DNA of 64,000 nucleotides, taken from NCBI GenBank assembly GCA_022844485.1, contig JALHLQ010000006.1, positions 62,001 to 126,000 of the forward strand. Direction: 5' to 3'. The notes under the pieces are model-generated. The model was not told where the DNA came from. It ran no database searches and saw nothing but the letters and a program-made list of their open reading frames with translations. This DNA is from Xanthobacteraceae bacterium. GTDB taxonomy: Bacteria > Pseudomonadota > Alphaproteobacteria > Rhizobiales > Xanthobacteraceae. The translations under genes and the position numbers were made by a program. The number at the start of each line of letters is the position of its first letter. Positions within the stretch are counted from its first letter, which is position 1. Positions 35,379 to 43,887 of the stretch are shown here, one piece after another.

Positions 35379-36214
35379 TGGCCACGATCGAAGCAAAGCT
35401 TGCCTGCAAGCCGGGCGACTACAAGTCCGACGTGAAGCCGGTCTGGTGTCCTGGCTGCGGCGACTATCACGTGCTTCTCTCCTTCACCCGTGCCTTCGCC
35501 GAGCTCGGCATCCCACCGGAACAGATCGCGGTGATTTCGGGCATTGGATGCTCGTCGCGCATTCCGGCTTATACGAACTGCTACGGTTTTCATGGCGTGC
35601 ATGGGCGTTCGCTGGCGCTCGCCGCCGGCCTGAAGATCGCGCGGCCCGATCTCACCGTTGTGGTCGCGAGCGGCGACGGCGACGGCTATTCGATCGGCGG
35701 CAATCATTTCCTGCATGCGTGCCGGCGCAACGTGGACATGACCTATGTCGTCATGGACAACCGCGTCTACGGCATGACCAAGGGCCAACCCTCGCCGACC
35801 ACGGAGCCGGATTTCGACACCGCGCTGTCGCCCGGCGGCACGGGCTTGAGCCCGTTCCATCCGCTCGTGATCGCGCTCGCCTCAGGGGCGAATTTCGTCG
35901 CCCGCTGCTTTTCCGGGGATCCCAATGAAACGGCGGCCACGATCGTGGAGGCGATCCGCCATCCGGGCTTCTCCTTCGTAGAGATCCTGAGTCCCTGCGT
36001 GACGTTCCGGCCCGACGAGAAGGAGTGGAAGAACCTCGTGCATCCGGCGCCGGTACAGGCCACCAACGATCCCGCGCGGGCGGCGCGCCGCATTATGACG
36101 GACGATGGATTCAATATCGGCATCCTCTATCGCGGCGGGCGCCGACCGTATCAGCCGCAGATCGGGCGCCCGTCGATCGATCTCACCGAGCTCGAGAAGG
36201 AATTCGAGATATGA
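35378..36214 (+). CDS. korB: 2-oxoacid:ferredoxin oxidoreductase, beta subunit (KorB)
   Basis: A 278-residue ThDP-binding beta subunit. CPGCGDYHVL near the N-terminus, GIGCSSRIPAYTNCYGFHGVH and the ThDP motif GDGDGYSIGGNHF followed by MDNRVYGMTKGQ are all intact. Cys residues in the CPGC and GCSS segments and near SPCVTF could hold one [4Fe-4S] cluster. The ATG at 35,378 overlaps the korA stop (TGATG), and its own stop overlaps the next gene as ATGA. Confidence 0.9.
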   Translation: MATIEAKLACKPGDYKSDVKPVWCPGCGDYHVLLSFTRAFAELGIPPEQIAVISGIGCSSRIPAYTNCYGFHGVHGRSLALAAGLKIARPDLTVVVASGDGDGYSIGGNHFLHACRRNVDMTYVVMDNRVYGMTKGQPSPTTEPDFDTALSPGGTGLSPFHPLVIALASGANFVARCFSGDPNETAATIVEAIRHPGFSFVEILSPCVTFRPDEKEWKNLVHPAPVQATNDPARAARRIMTDDGFNIGILYRGGRRPYQPQIGRPSIDLTELEKEFEI

Positions 36215-36741
36215 AGACCGCCGGCTCCCCACAGATCACAAGCCTCCCTGACCTCCTCGCCATTGCATGGAAAATCGAGGCGGACGCGGTCGAACGCTAC
36301 ACGGTGCTGGCGGATCAGATGGAGGTGCACAACAATACCGAGCTCGCCGCCGTCTTCCGCGATCTTGCACGCGCCGAAGGGCTGCATCGCGATGAGATCG
36401 CGCGGCAGGCTGGCGATATCGACGTTGCCCAGCACGCGGCCAAGGTCGCGAAGTGGAAAAAAGGCGACAGCCCGGAAGAAGTCGATATGTCATCGGCCCA
36501 TTACAAGATGACGCCGTGGCATGCGCTGCAGATGGCGCTGGCCGGCGAGAAGCGGGCACTGGCCTATTTCGAAGAGGTCGTCGCTACGACCAAAGATCCG
36601 AAGATCAAGGAGATGGCGGAGGAGTTCGTCGAGGAAGAGGCCGAACACGTCAATCTGTGCCATCGCCTGTTGCGCCGCTATCCAGCCCCGAGTGGCGAGG
36701 CGTGGAAGGACGATCCGGATCCGGCGGTGGGGCAGGAATAG
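36211..36741 (+). CDS. Ferritin-like/rubrerythrin-domain protein coupled to korAB
   Basis: A 176-residue four-helix protein with di-iron ligand motifs: WKIEADAVERY in helix one, ARAEGLHRDEI in helix two, LAGEKRALAYFEE in helix three and EEEAEHVNLCHRLL in helix four. No C-terminal rubredoxin Cys pair is present, so it is an erythrin-type rather than a full rubrerythrin. The ATGA overlap with korB implies co-synthesis. A likely role, by inference, is peroxide or oxygen removal for the oxygen-sensitive reductase system. Confidence 0.75.
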   Translation: MKTAGSPQITSLPDLLAIAWKIEADAVERYTVLADQMEVHNNTELAAVFRDLARAEGLHRDEIARQAGDIDVAQHAAKVAKWKKGDSPEEVDMSSAHYKMTPWHALQMALAGEKRALAYFEEVVATTKDPKIKEMAEEFVEEEAEHVNLCHRLLRRYPAPSGEAWKDDPDPAVGQE

Positions 36742-36811
36742 CAGCAAGCCGCGGCCCGGCCGACGCGAGCGCGAAGCGCGAAGCGCGAATGAGAGCCGGG
36801 ACCCTAAGCGA

Positions 36812-38152
36812 TCAATTCGCGGCCTTCCGCATATCCCGTACGCGTATTGCTTTTCCTTGGCTGCGCGGCACTTCGCCGGGCGCTTTCACGATCACGTCGC
36901 AGGTCACGCCGATCAGCGATTTGATGTGATGCTGCACTTCGCCGGCCTTCTTCTTGCGTGCGCGGTCATCGGTTGCGCCGTCGGGCGCGACTTCTACTTC
37001 CACGGTCAGGCAATCCAGCGGGCCGTCCTTGCTCACGACAAGCTGATAGTGAGGCGCCATACCAGGGAAGCCGACGAGCACGGCTTCCACCTGCGAGGGA
37101 TAGACGTTCACGCCGCGAATGATCAGCATGTCGTCATTGCGGCCGGTGACGCGCATGATCCGGCGAAACGCGCGACCGCAGGCGCAGGGCTCGTCCGACA
37201 TATGGGTGATGTCGCGCGTGCGGTAGCGGATCATCGGCAGCGCTTCTTTCGTCAGCGTCGTGATGACGAGCTCGCCGGGCTGCCCGCGCGGCAGCGGCTG
37301 CATCGTTTCGGGATCAACGATCTCGAAGAGGAAATGGTCCTCCCAGCCGTGCAGCCCGTGCTGGGCGCCGTGACACTCGCAGGCGACGCCGGGACCCATG
37401 ATTTCCGATAGACCGTAGATATCGACGGCCTTCAACCCGAGCCGCGCTTCGAGGTCGCGCCGCATCGCCTCGCTCCAGGGCTCCGCGCCGAACACGCCGT
37501 AGCGCAGCGGGAGCTTTCGGATGTCGACGCCCATGCCGTCCGCGACTTCGGCAATGTTGAGCGCGTAAGAGGGCGTCGCGCAGAGACCGTGCGCGCCGAA
37601 ATCCTGCAAGAGCTGCACCTGCCGTTCGGTGCCGCCGCCGGACATCGGCACCACCGTACAGCCGAGCCGCTCCGCGCCGTAATGCGCGCCGAGGCCGCCG
37701 GTGAAAAGGCCATAGCCGTAGGCGTTATGGATGATGTCGCCGGGCTTTGCGCCGATCGAGGCGAGCGAACGAGCCATCAGATCCGCCCAGGTATCGAGGT
37801 CGCGCGCGGTATAGCCGACGACTGTGGGTTTGCCGGTCGTGCCGGACGAGGCATGCAGACGAAGCAGTTTCTCGCGAGGCACGGCGAACATGCCAAAGGG
37901 ATAGTTGTCGCGCAGGTCGGCCTTTACGGTGAAAGGAAAGCGCGCGATGTCGGGAAGGCCTTTTAGGTCTGCAGGCTTCACGCCGGCCTGGTCGAACTTG
38001 CGCCGGTAGTGCGGCACATTCGCATAGACATGGTCAAGCGTCTGCTTCAACCGCTGCAATTGCAGCGCCTCCAGCGCCGCGCGCGGCATCGTCTCGAGGT
38101 CGGGCTGATACATATAAGTATCCGGCTCACGATATGCGGCCTGCATGCTCAT
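36812..38152 (-). CDS. padJ: Phenylacetate-CoA ligase (anaerobic pathway)
   Basis: A 446-residue AMP-forming ligase of the PaaK/PadJ family. It activates phenylacetate to phenylacetyl-CoA. ATP-binding LHASSGTTGKPTVVGYT is at about residues 95-112, DIYGLSEIMGPGVACEC binds the adenylate, and MIRYRTRDIT and NDDMLIIRGVNVYPSQVE form the hinge and C-terminal domain. The start at 38,152 (MSMQAAYRE) is chosen over 38,206. It is the last gene of a liv-thioesterase-padB-padCD block. That context favours the anaerobic PadJ role over the aerobic PaaK. Confidence 0.88.
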   Translation of the reverse strand: MSMQAAYREPDTYMYQPDLETMPRAALEALQLQRLKQTLDHVYANVPHYRRKFDQAGVKPADLKGLPDIARFPFTVKADLRDNYPFGMFAVPREKLLRLHASSGTTGKPTVVGYTARDLDTWADLMARSLASIGAKPGDIIHNAYGYGLFTGGLGAHYGAERLGCTVVPMSGGGTERQVQLLQDFGAHGLCATPSYALNIAEVADGMGVDIRKLPLRYGVFGAEPWSEAMRRDLEARLGLKAVDIYGLSEIMGPGVACECHGAQHGLHGWEDHFLFEIVDPETMQPLPRGQPGELVITTLTKEALPMIRYRTRDITHMSDEPCACGRAFRRIMRVTGRNDDMLIIRGVNVYPSQVEAVLVGFPGMAPHYQLVVSKDGPLDCLTVEVEVAPDGATDDRARKKKAGEVQHHIKSLIGVTCDVIVKAPGEVPRSQGKAIRVRDMRKAAN

Positions 38153-38213
38153 GGTCGTTTCCCCTTCGATGTTCTTGTCCGCTGCGCACGCCGGAACGGG
38201 CGCCACCGGATCA

Positions 38214-39824
38214 TCAATGCAAACTCCAGCCCGGTTTCACCGCAGGGCCCGGCACGCCTTGTCCGCGCACCGGCGTATGCTTGAGCGCGAATCCCTGGTT
38301 GAACCCGGCGCGTGTGATGAGAACAAGCTCGAACGCCACGCCGGCGAGGAAGGCAAGCAGTCCGCCTGCCGCGAACAGCGGGCCGGACGACGTCACCACG
38401 AGGAAGCCGGCCGCGAGAAAGATTATCGGAACGATGTGGCCGAGCCATGCGAACCACGCTCGCGTGCGATCGAGAACCTGCAGCGACCGCGTCGGAGCGC
38501 CCGTGTCGTGCAAGGCACGGAGATAGAACTCCCAGGCGATGTAGCGCGCGACGATAAAGACCCCCAATGCGAGCGCGGCAGCATTCGCGATCGATGGGTT
38601 CATCGGCTGGAAGAGGCCGAGGACGAGGAAAACCCCTGCCCCGCCGACGAGACCGGTGCCGACCAAAAGCGGAACGATGCGCGGCTCGCGCCAGGCTGGA
38701 ATGCCGCGCGCTTCCTTGATGATCATCGCCTGACAGTAAAGAAAGGCCAGAGCGAACGCGCTGGCGGCCAGAGCGAGCGAACCGCTGTCGAACCAGACGG
38801 CGGCAAAGGCAAGCAGGAAGAACGGACCCGCAATCCAGGCTTCACGCGACATCCATGAACGCCAGGGCTGCAGCAGCACATAAGCTGCGCGCAACGGGCG
38901 GCCGATTTTCCAGAGCACCATCATCAGCCCGAGGCCGACCATGCCGATCGCGGCGAGGCCGGACAGGGTCAGCGGTGCGCCGTAGAAATTCGCCAGCGTC
39001 GTTAATGCAAACAGCGCCGATCCCGCCCCGCCGAAGGCGAAGTTGCCGACGGCCTTCCAATTCCAATGCTCCTGGTGCCAGGGCTCGACACCGCGTGAGC
39101 GGACGCGCTCGGGAGGCGATGACCGGACAGGTTCGCCGCTGTCTTCCGTTGAAGACAAGCCGGCGGGTCCGGCGGCATCCGCCTTGTCATAGAGATAGTA
39201 GAATCCGGGCGCAGTCTCGAGCTCCACATGCATCTGAAAATGCTTCTGCTGTCGAAGCATCTGCGAGACGTTGCTGTTCGGATCGTCAAGATCGCCGAAA
39301 TGCAGCGCGTCGGCGATGCAGGAGTTCACGCAGGCCGGCGTCGCCGGTGGATCGATCCCCGGCGTCAGGCCATGAGCGATGCCGTCGTCGATCCGATCCG
39401 AGCAATAGGTGCATTTCTGGGCGACGGAGAGCCGCGCGGGATCCTCGCGCGTGATTTCGCTCAGCAACGGCTTTGGCTCATAGGCCCGATGTGCCTCGTC
39501 GATCTTGAAGCGCGCCTGATAGGGGCACGCCACGTCGCAATACATGCACCCGATGCAGAGATCGTAGTCGATGGTGACGATACCGTCGGCCCGCTGGCCG
39601 GTCGCGGTTGTCGGACATACGTGCATGCAGGGCGGATCGGCACAGTGCTGGCAGCCGACGGGCACGAAGGTGCGGCTGACATTCGGGAAGGTGCCGGCTT
39701 CGATGTCGAGCACTTTTCGCCATTGCACTGGCGGCGAGGTTGCGTTGGTGTGGCGGCACGATGCGGTGCAGGTTTGGCAGCCGACGCAGCGCTCAAGGTC
39801 GGCGAGCATCACCCAGCGGGTCAT
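38214..39824 (-). CDS. Phenylacetyl-CoA:acceptor oxidoreductase, fused Fe-S (PadC) and membrane (PadD) subunits
   Basis: A 536-residue fusion. Residues 1-215 are a DmsB/NrfC-like ferredoxin with four Cys clusters (CVGCQTCTASC, CQHCADPPCMHVCP, CIGCMYCDVACP and CTYC with ACVNSC). Residues 255-515 hold about eight membrane helices of the NrfD/DmsC type. In Thauera and Azoarcus the Fe-S and anchor functions are described as separate PadC and PadD subunits. It would carry electrons from PadB to the quinone pool. It sits between padB and padJ. Confidence 0.8.
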   Translation of the reverse strand: MTRWVMLADLERCVGCQTCTASCRHTNATSPPVQWRKVLDIEAGTFPNVSRTFVPVGCQHCADPPCMHVCPTTATGQRADGIVTIDYDLCIGCMYCDVACPYQARFKIDEAHRAYEPKPLLSEITREDPARLSVAQKCTYCSDRIDDGIAHGLTPGIDPPATPACVNSCIADALHFGDLDDPNSNVSQMLRQQKHFQMHVELETAPGFYYLYDKADAAGPAGLSSTEDSGEPVRSSPPERVRSRGVEPWHQEHWNWKAVGNFAFGGAGSALFALTTLANFYGAPLTLSGLAAIGMVGLGLMMVLWKIGRPLRAAYVLLQPWRSWMSREAWIAGPFFLLAFAAVWFDSGSLALAASAFALAFLYCQAMIIKEARGIPAWREPRIVPLLVGTGLVGGAGVFLVLGLFQPMNPSIANAAALALGVFIVARYIAWEFYLRALHDTGAPTRSLQVLDRTRAWFAWLGHIVPIIFLAAGFLVVTSSGPLFAAGGLLAFLAGVAFELVLITRAGFNQGFALKHTPVRGQGVPGPAVKPGWSLH

Positions 39825-39851
39825 AGGCGGGCTCCTCGAGTTTCATAAGCA

Positions 39852-39976
39852 CCCCTCACCCGCCCTCGCTCGGCTCGGGCGCCCTTTCCCACACGGGGAG
39901 AGGGGAAGGAAAAGCGCGAGGCTTGCACGAGAACCCTCTCCCCTCGCGGAAGACGAAGTCTGAGCCGGGTGAGGGG
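39852..39976. repeat. Long palindromic repeat between padB and padCD
   Basis: Outer arms CCCCTCACCCG (39,852-39,862) and CGGGTGAGGGG (39,966-39,976) match perfectly over 11 bp. Inner arms around CGGGGAGAGGGG and CCCTCTCCCCTCG pair imperfectly. The element fills almost all of the 160-base gap between the two subunit genes and would fold into a long hairpin in the mRNA. Confidence 0.75.
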
Positions 39977-39984
39977 GCAAGACC

Positions 39985-42723
39985 TCATTGCCCGCCTCCC
40001 ACTTTCGCAACGCTCACCTTCACCAGGTCCGCGCTCGATCCGGTTGCATCCGTGAGCTCCAGCAGCATCGGCATAAGCTTGTTCATGCTCGGCGCTTCGA
40101 AGTCTTTTGCGAAAGGCGTCGCCCAGTGGTCGAACTGGCCGATCATCAAGAGCGTGTCGGGCCGGATGCCTTCGGCTAACATCACGTGACCCTTCGTCTT
40201 GTTGAGCGGCGAGCGCACTTCGACGAGATCGCCGTCCTTGAGGCCGAGGCGTTCGCCGGCGCTCGCGTTCATCACGACCGAGCCGTGGCCGGCGACATTG
40301 CCGGCCACCTCGCGCATCAGCTGGATGCCGACATTGCCGCCCCAGGAATATTGCATCGAGCGCGCGGTCACGAGCCAGAATGGATAATCCTTGATATCGA
40401 CCTGGAAATGCTTGGACAGCGCGCCCTCCCAGAGCTTGGTGAGGTCGCGCACATGCGGCAGCGGCTCGTATTCCTTGAGCTGCTCGTCCCACCAATGGAT
40501 GCCCTGCTCATGCAAACGCCGGCCAAGCTCCTGGCCGATGCGCCAGAGCCGCTCCTGATACGGCAGTTCGAAGCGCAGCTTGTTCTGCATCATCGCCGGG
40601 TAGAGGTACCATTGCAGCACCGGGAACGGCTTGACCCGGAATCCATGCTCGCGGAAGTAATCGAGCCCTCCGGCTTCGGCGCCGTCGGTCAGTTCTGCGC
40701 TCGCCGCCTTGCAGGCCTGGTCCCAGATCGTCTCCACGTCGTGCGCTTGCTTCGGGTCGAGCGAGAAGTCATAGCCCTTGCCGGACAGCTTTACGCCCGC
40801 AGCGCCCCGATTGATCGCGCCGTTGTATTCTTCGAGCAGGCCCGTGCGGCGGGCGAGCTCGGTCGAGATCCAGGTGAAGTCCCTCGCCTCGCCCTGCGGC
40901 GGCACGGCAGGATCGCGCAGCGCGAAGCCTTGATGCGCCCAGAAATTCTCCTGGTATTTCGGTCCGCCGATGCGCAACAGCTGCAGGCCTTCGAGATCGG
41001 TGCAATCCGGCAGGAGCACGTCGGCCATGTGGTTCGTCTCGTCGCGCGTGAACGCGAAGCAGACGACGAACGGAAATTTGGCCATCGTGTTCGTGATCTT
41101 GTCCGTGTCCCAGAACGAGATCGCTGGATTGGTGCGATAGACCAACCAGACATCCGGCGGTTCGGCATGCGGGAGCTTGTCGAAATCCTCGTCCTGCATC
41201 ATCCAGGCGAGGTGCGTCGGGCCGAGCGCCTGGCTCCATGGGGAATTGGCGACGAGCGGAACAAGGGTGCGATGCGCGCTGCGGACGTTCGGGCGCGACA
41301 TCCATTCGTTCTTGCTGGTCGGATTCATGGGATAGTCGAGGAAGCCGTCAGGCCCCGCCTTCACGCTCGACCAGCGATTATCGGCCGGACGATTAAGGCG
41401 TACCGTCGTGCCGATGGTGCCCCCCGGGACCTCCAGCGCGCCGACGAGACAGGCCAGCAAGGTGCGCGCCCAGCAGCATTCATAGCCGCCCCAGCCATTG
41501 TTCACCGTCTTGCCGAGCGTCACCGCCACCGGGCGATAGGGCAGCGTCACGCCTTCAATTTCGACCGTCTCGCTGACATGCGCGTGCGATAGGTACTCCG
41601 TCGCGATGCGCCGGATGGTCTGCGCCGGGACATCGGTGATCGTGCTCGCCCATTCCGGCGTGTTCGGCTTCACGTGCTCGACGAGATGCGCGAACGCGGC
41701 GTGTACCTTCACATTCTGATGCGCCTTGCTCTCGTTGTCCGGACCGACTTCGATGCCGCTCGCGGTGAACGAGCCTTCGAGCGCCGGGTTGATCCCGTCT
41801 GTGTCGAAGGTGACCGCGCGCGCCGTTCGCAAATCCCAAACAAGCGGCTTGCGGGTATCAGGGTCGCGCAAATACAAGCCGTTCGGCCCCACGAGATAGG
41901 GCGAAGAGGTGTGATTCCTCAGGAACGGGATGTCGAGTTTCTCGCGCGGGGTTTCGTGCAAGGCGACATGAATCATGGCGAAGAGAAACGCGGCATCGGT
42001 CTTCGGCTTGATCGGCACCCATTCGGCGGAACAGGCGCCCGTGATCGAGAGATGCGGCTCGATCTGCACGCGCTTCATGCCGCGCTTGCGCGCATCGGAA
42101 TGGCGCTTGACGCCGATGACGCCGCCCGCCGCTTCGATGTTCCAGCCAAACGAGACGAGGTATTCGCAGCGTGGCGTGTCTGGCGCAACGATGAAGGCGC
42201 GATGCCAGAACTCGCCGTAGAGATGTTCGGAGTGATAGCATTTGACACCCTGCCCCGAGCCGAGACTCATGTCGATCGGTCCCCAGGCGGTGAGGAAGGC
42301 CGGCAGCGTTCCCATGTAAGCCGTGGGCGTGCCGCCGCCGCCGAAACTCGCCGCGACGCGGGGATAGCCGGACTCGTCGAGGAGGCCGGCGGCGCGCACG
42401 TCTTTCAGCTTGCTCGCCACGAGATCGAGCGCCTCGTCCCATGAGATGCGCACAAAACCCGGGTCCTCGTTACGGCCCTTTTTCGGATTGGTGCGCTTCA
42501 TCGGGTGAAGCACGCGATGCGGAGTGTAGGCCTTCTGGATGAGGCCGTAGGCGCGCACGCAGCACTTGCCGCCTGCCGGGTGCGCGTCGGCAGCCTTGAA
42601 GTTCGGCGCGACCTCCACTGCGGCACCGTCTTCAATACGCACGGTGAGGAGGTCGGGTCCCGCGACACACTGGTAGCAGTATGTCGAGACCGTGCGGGTG
42701 CTGCGGGTCGTTTTCGCGTCCAT
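39985..42723 (-). CDS. padB: Phenylacetyl-CoA:acceptor oxidoreductase, molybdenum catalytic subunit
   Basis: A 912-residue molybdopterin oxidoreductase of the DMSO-reductase family. An N-terminal Fe-S site, C16-x2-C19 with KCCVRAYG, precedes the Mo-binding domains. FVRISWDEALDLVA, QIEPHLS-like pterin segments and the C-terminal barrel WLVTARSMQYSWGGN are present. No twin-arginine signal is visible, consistent with a cytoplasm-facing enzyme. It oxidises phenylacetyl-CoA at the alpha carbon to phenylglyoxylate. The gene neighbours (ligase, Fe-S/anchor, thioesterase) support PadB over other family members. Confidence 0.83.
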   Translation of the reverse strand: MDAKTTRSTRTVSTYCYQCVAGPDLLTVRIEDGAAVEVAPNFKAADAHPAGGKCCVRAYGLIQKAYTPHRVLHPMKRTNPKKGRNEDPGFVRISWDEALDLVASKLKDVRAAGLLDESGYPRVAASFGGGGTPTAYMGTLPAFLTAWGPIDMSLGSGQGVKCYHSEHLYGEFWHRAFIVAPDTPRCEYLVSFGWNIEAAGGVIGVKRHSDARKRGMKRVQIEPHLSITGACSAEWVPIKPKTDAAFLFAMIHVALHETPREKLDIPFLRNHTSSPYLVGPNGLYLRDPDTRKPLVWDLRTARAVTFDTDGINPALEGSFTASGIEVGPDNESKAHQNVKVHAAFAHLVEHVKPNTPEWASTITDVPAQTIRRIATEYLSHAHVSETVEIEGVTLPYRPVAVTLGKTVNNGWGGYECCWARTLLACLVGALEVPGGTIGTTVRLNRPADNRWSSVKAGPDGFLDYPMNPTSKNEWMSRPNVRSAHRTLVPLVANSPWSQALGPTHLAWMMQDEDFDKLPHAEPPDVWLVYRTNPAISFWDTDKITNTMAKFPFVVCFAFTRDETNHMADVLLPDCTDLEGLQLLRIGGPKYQENFWAHQGFALRDPAVPPQGEARDFTWISTELARRTGLLEEYNGAINRGAAGVKLSGKGYDFSLDPKQAHDVETIWDQACKAASAELTDGAEAGGLDYFREHGFRVKPFPVLQWYLYPAMMQNKLRFELPYQERLWRIGQELGRRLHEQGIHWWDEQLKEYEPLPHVRDLTKLWEGALSKHFQVDIKDYPFWLVTARSMQYSWGGNVGIQLMREVAGNVAGHGSVVMNASAGERLGLKDGDLVEVRSPLNKTKGHVMLAEGIRPDTLLMIGQFDHWATPFAKDFEAPSMNKLMPMLLELTDATGSSADLVKVSVAKVGGGQ

Positions 42724-42734
42724 GACGGACCTCT

Positions 42735-43136
42735 CTAGCCGCGCTTCGCGGCCTTTGCCTTCAAACGCTCGAGCTGCTTCTGCACATCGACGACGAAGCG
42801 CGTGTGCCTCGCCTTGCTGATCTGTTCGATATCGTCCTTCGCGGCGACGTCAAAGGAGACCTTGCGGCCTTCGACGGCGGACACGGTGGCGGTGATCTCG
42901 ACGGTCTGGCCGAGCAGCGTCGGCGCCATGTGCTGGACGGAAATCTCCATCCCGACCGAGTCCTCGCCCGCGTCAGCATGCGCCATCAGAAGGTCGCGGC
43001 AAGTATGCTCGATGTCGCGGACAAGGTTCGGAGTCGAATAGACCCGCCCCTCCTCGCCCATGAATCCGATCGTGCGGTCGCGGTCGACCGCAATCTTGTT
43101 GGTCTTGGATGCTCCGGCAGTCAGCGTCGGCTTCAT
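42735..43136 (-). CDS. Hotdog-fold thioesterase (FlK-like) of the pad operon
   Basis: A 133-residue hotdog protein close to the fluoroacetyl-CoA thioesterase (FlK) type: VYSTPNLVRDIEHTCRDLL on the central helix, DSVGMEISVQHMAPTLLGQTVEITATV on the strands. It lies 11 bases upstream of padB and shares its strand, so a substrate in the phenylacetyl-CoA series is likely. It could release phenylglyoxylate from phenylglyoxylyl-CoA or recycle stalled CoA esters. That role is inference. Confidence 0.75.
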   Translation of the reverse strand: MKPTLTAGASKTNKIAVDRDRTIGFMGEEGRVYSTPNLVRDIEHTCRDLLMAHADAGEDSVGMEISVQHMAPTLLGQTVEITATVSAVEGRKVSFDVAAKDDIEQISKARHTRFVVDVQKQLERLKAKAAKRG

Positions 43137-43185
43137 TCTGGTGTTCCTTTGCTCACGTATTGCTCATCCGACTCTCGTCATGTCG

Positions 43186-43887
43186 TCACATTCCCAGGTA
43201 GGCGGCGCGCACGCGATCATCCTGCAAGAGCGCACGGGCAGAACCCGTCCCGATGATCTCGCCCGTTTCGATGACGTAACCCCGGTCGGCGATGGCGAGC
43301 GCCGCCCGGGCGTTCTGCTCGACCAGCAGGATCGTGAGCCCTTGGGTTTTGAGCCGGCTCACGGTGGCGAGGATCTGATCCACCAGGATCGGCGCAAGTC
43401 CCATCGACGGCTCGTCGAGCAAGAGCAGCCGAGGGCGAGACATCAGGGCGCGGCTGATGGCCAGCATCTGCTGCTGTCCGCCCGAGAGCGTCCCCGCCGG
43501 CACGTGACGCAAGGCCGAGAGCATCGGAAACAAAGCGTAGGCGCGCTCGATGTCGCCGGCCACGTTTTCATCATGCCGCGTCCATGCGCCGAGCTTGAGG
43601 TTGTCTTCGACCGACAAGGGTCCAAACAGCTGACGTCCTTCCGGCACCTGAGCAATGCCGAGCTTGACGCGCAAGTGGGCCGGCATGCGCGTGATCGTCG
43701 TCCCGTCGAAACGAACGTTCCCGGCAGCGACCGGCTGCACGCCGGAGATCGCTCGGAGGAGCGTCGTCTTCCCGGCGCCATTCGCACCCACAAGCGTGAC
43801 GATCTCGCCCTCGTGCACCTCAAGGGAGACGCCGTGTAGGGCTTCGATGCGCCCATAGCCCGACCGAAGGTTCTCAACTGACAGCAC
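43186..43887 (-). CDS. livF: Branched-chain-type ABC transporter ATP-binding protein LivF
   Basis: A 233-residue ATPase with Walker A GANGAGKTT, signature LSGGQQQMLAI and Walker B LLLLDEPSMGL, of the LivF branch (SVENLRSGYGRIEALHGVSL). I start it at the GTG at 43,887, overlapping livG by 14 bases; the ATG at 43,917 would add ten Arg-rich residues. It is the last transporter gene before the thioesterase and pad genes. Confidence 0.9.
   Translation of the reverse strand: MLSVENLRSGYGRIEALHGVSLEVHEGEIVTLVGANGAGKTTLLRAISGVQPVAAGNVRFDGTTITRMPAHLRVKLGIAQVPEGRQLFGPLSVEDNLKLGAWTRHDENVAGDIERAYALFPMLSALRHVPAGTLSGGQQQMLAISRALMSRPRLLLLDEPSMGLAPILVDQILATVSRLKTQGLTILLVEQNARAALAIADRGYVIETGEIIGTGSARALLQDDRVRAAYLGM

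Noticed and set aside
33618..35396. A 592-codon open frame antisense to korA
   Set aside because: Composition is typical of a reverse-strand shadow, and korA on the other strand has all family motifs.
36764..36789. Short GCGAAGCGC direct repeats after the ferritin-like gene
   Set aside because: Only about two and a half copies of a 9-base unit, common in high-G+C intergenic DNA; no structure or function can be supported.
40186..41592. A 468-codon open frame antisense to padB
   Set aside because: No recognisable domain; it lies wholly inside a conserved molybdoenzyme gene.
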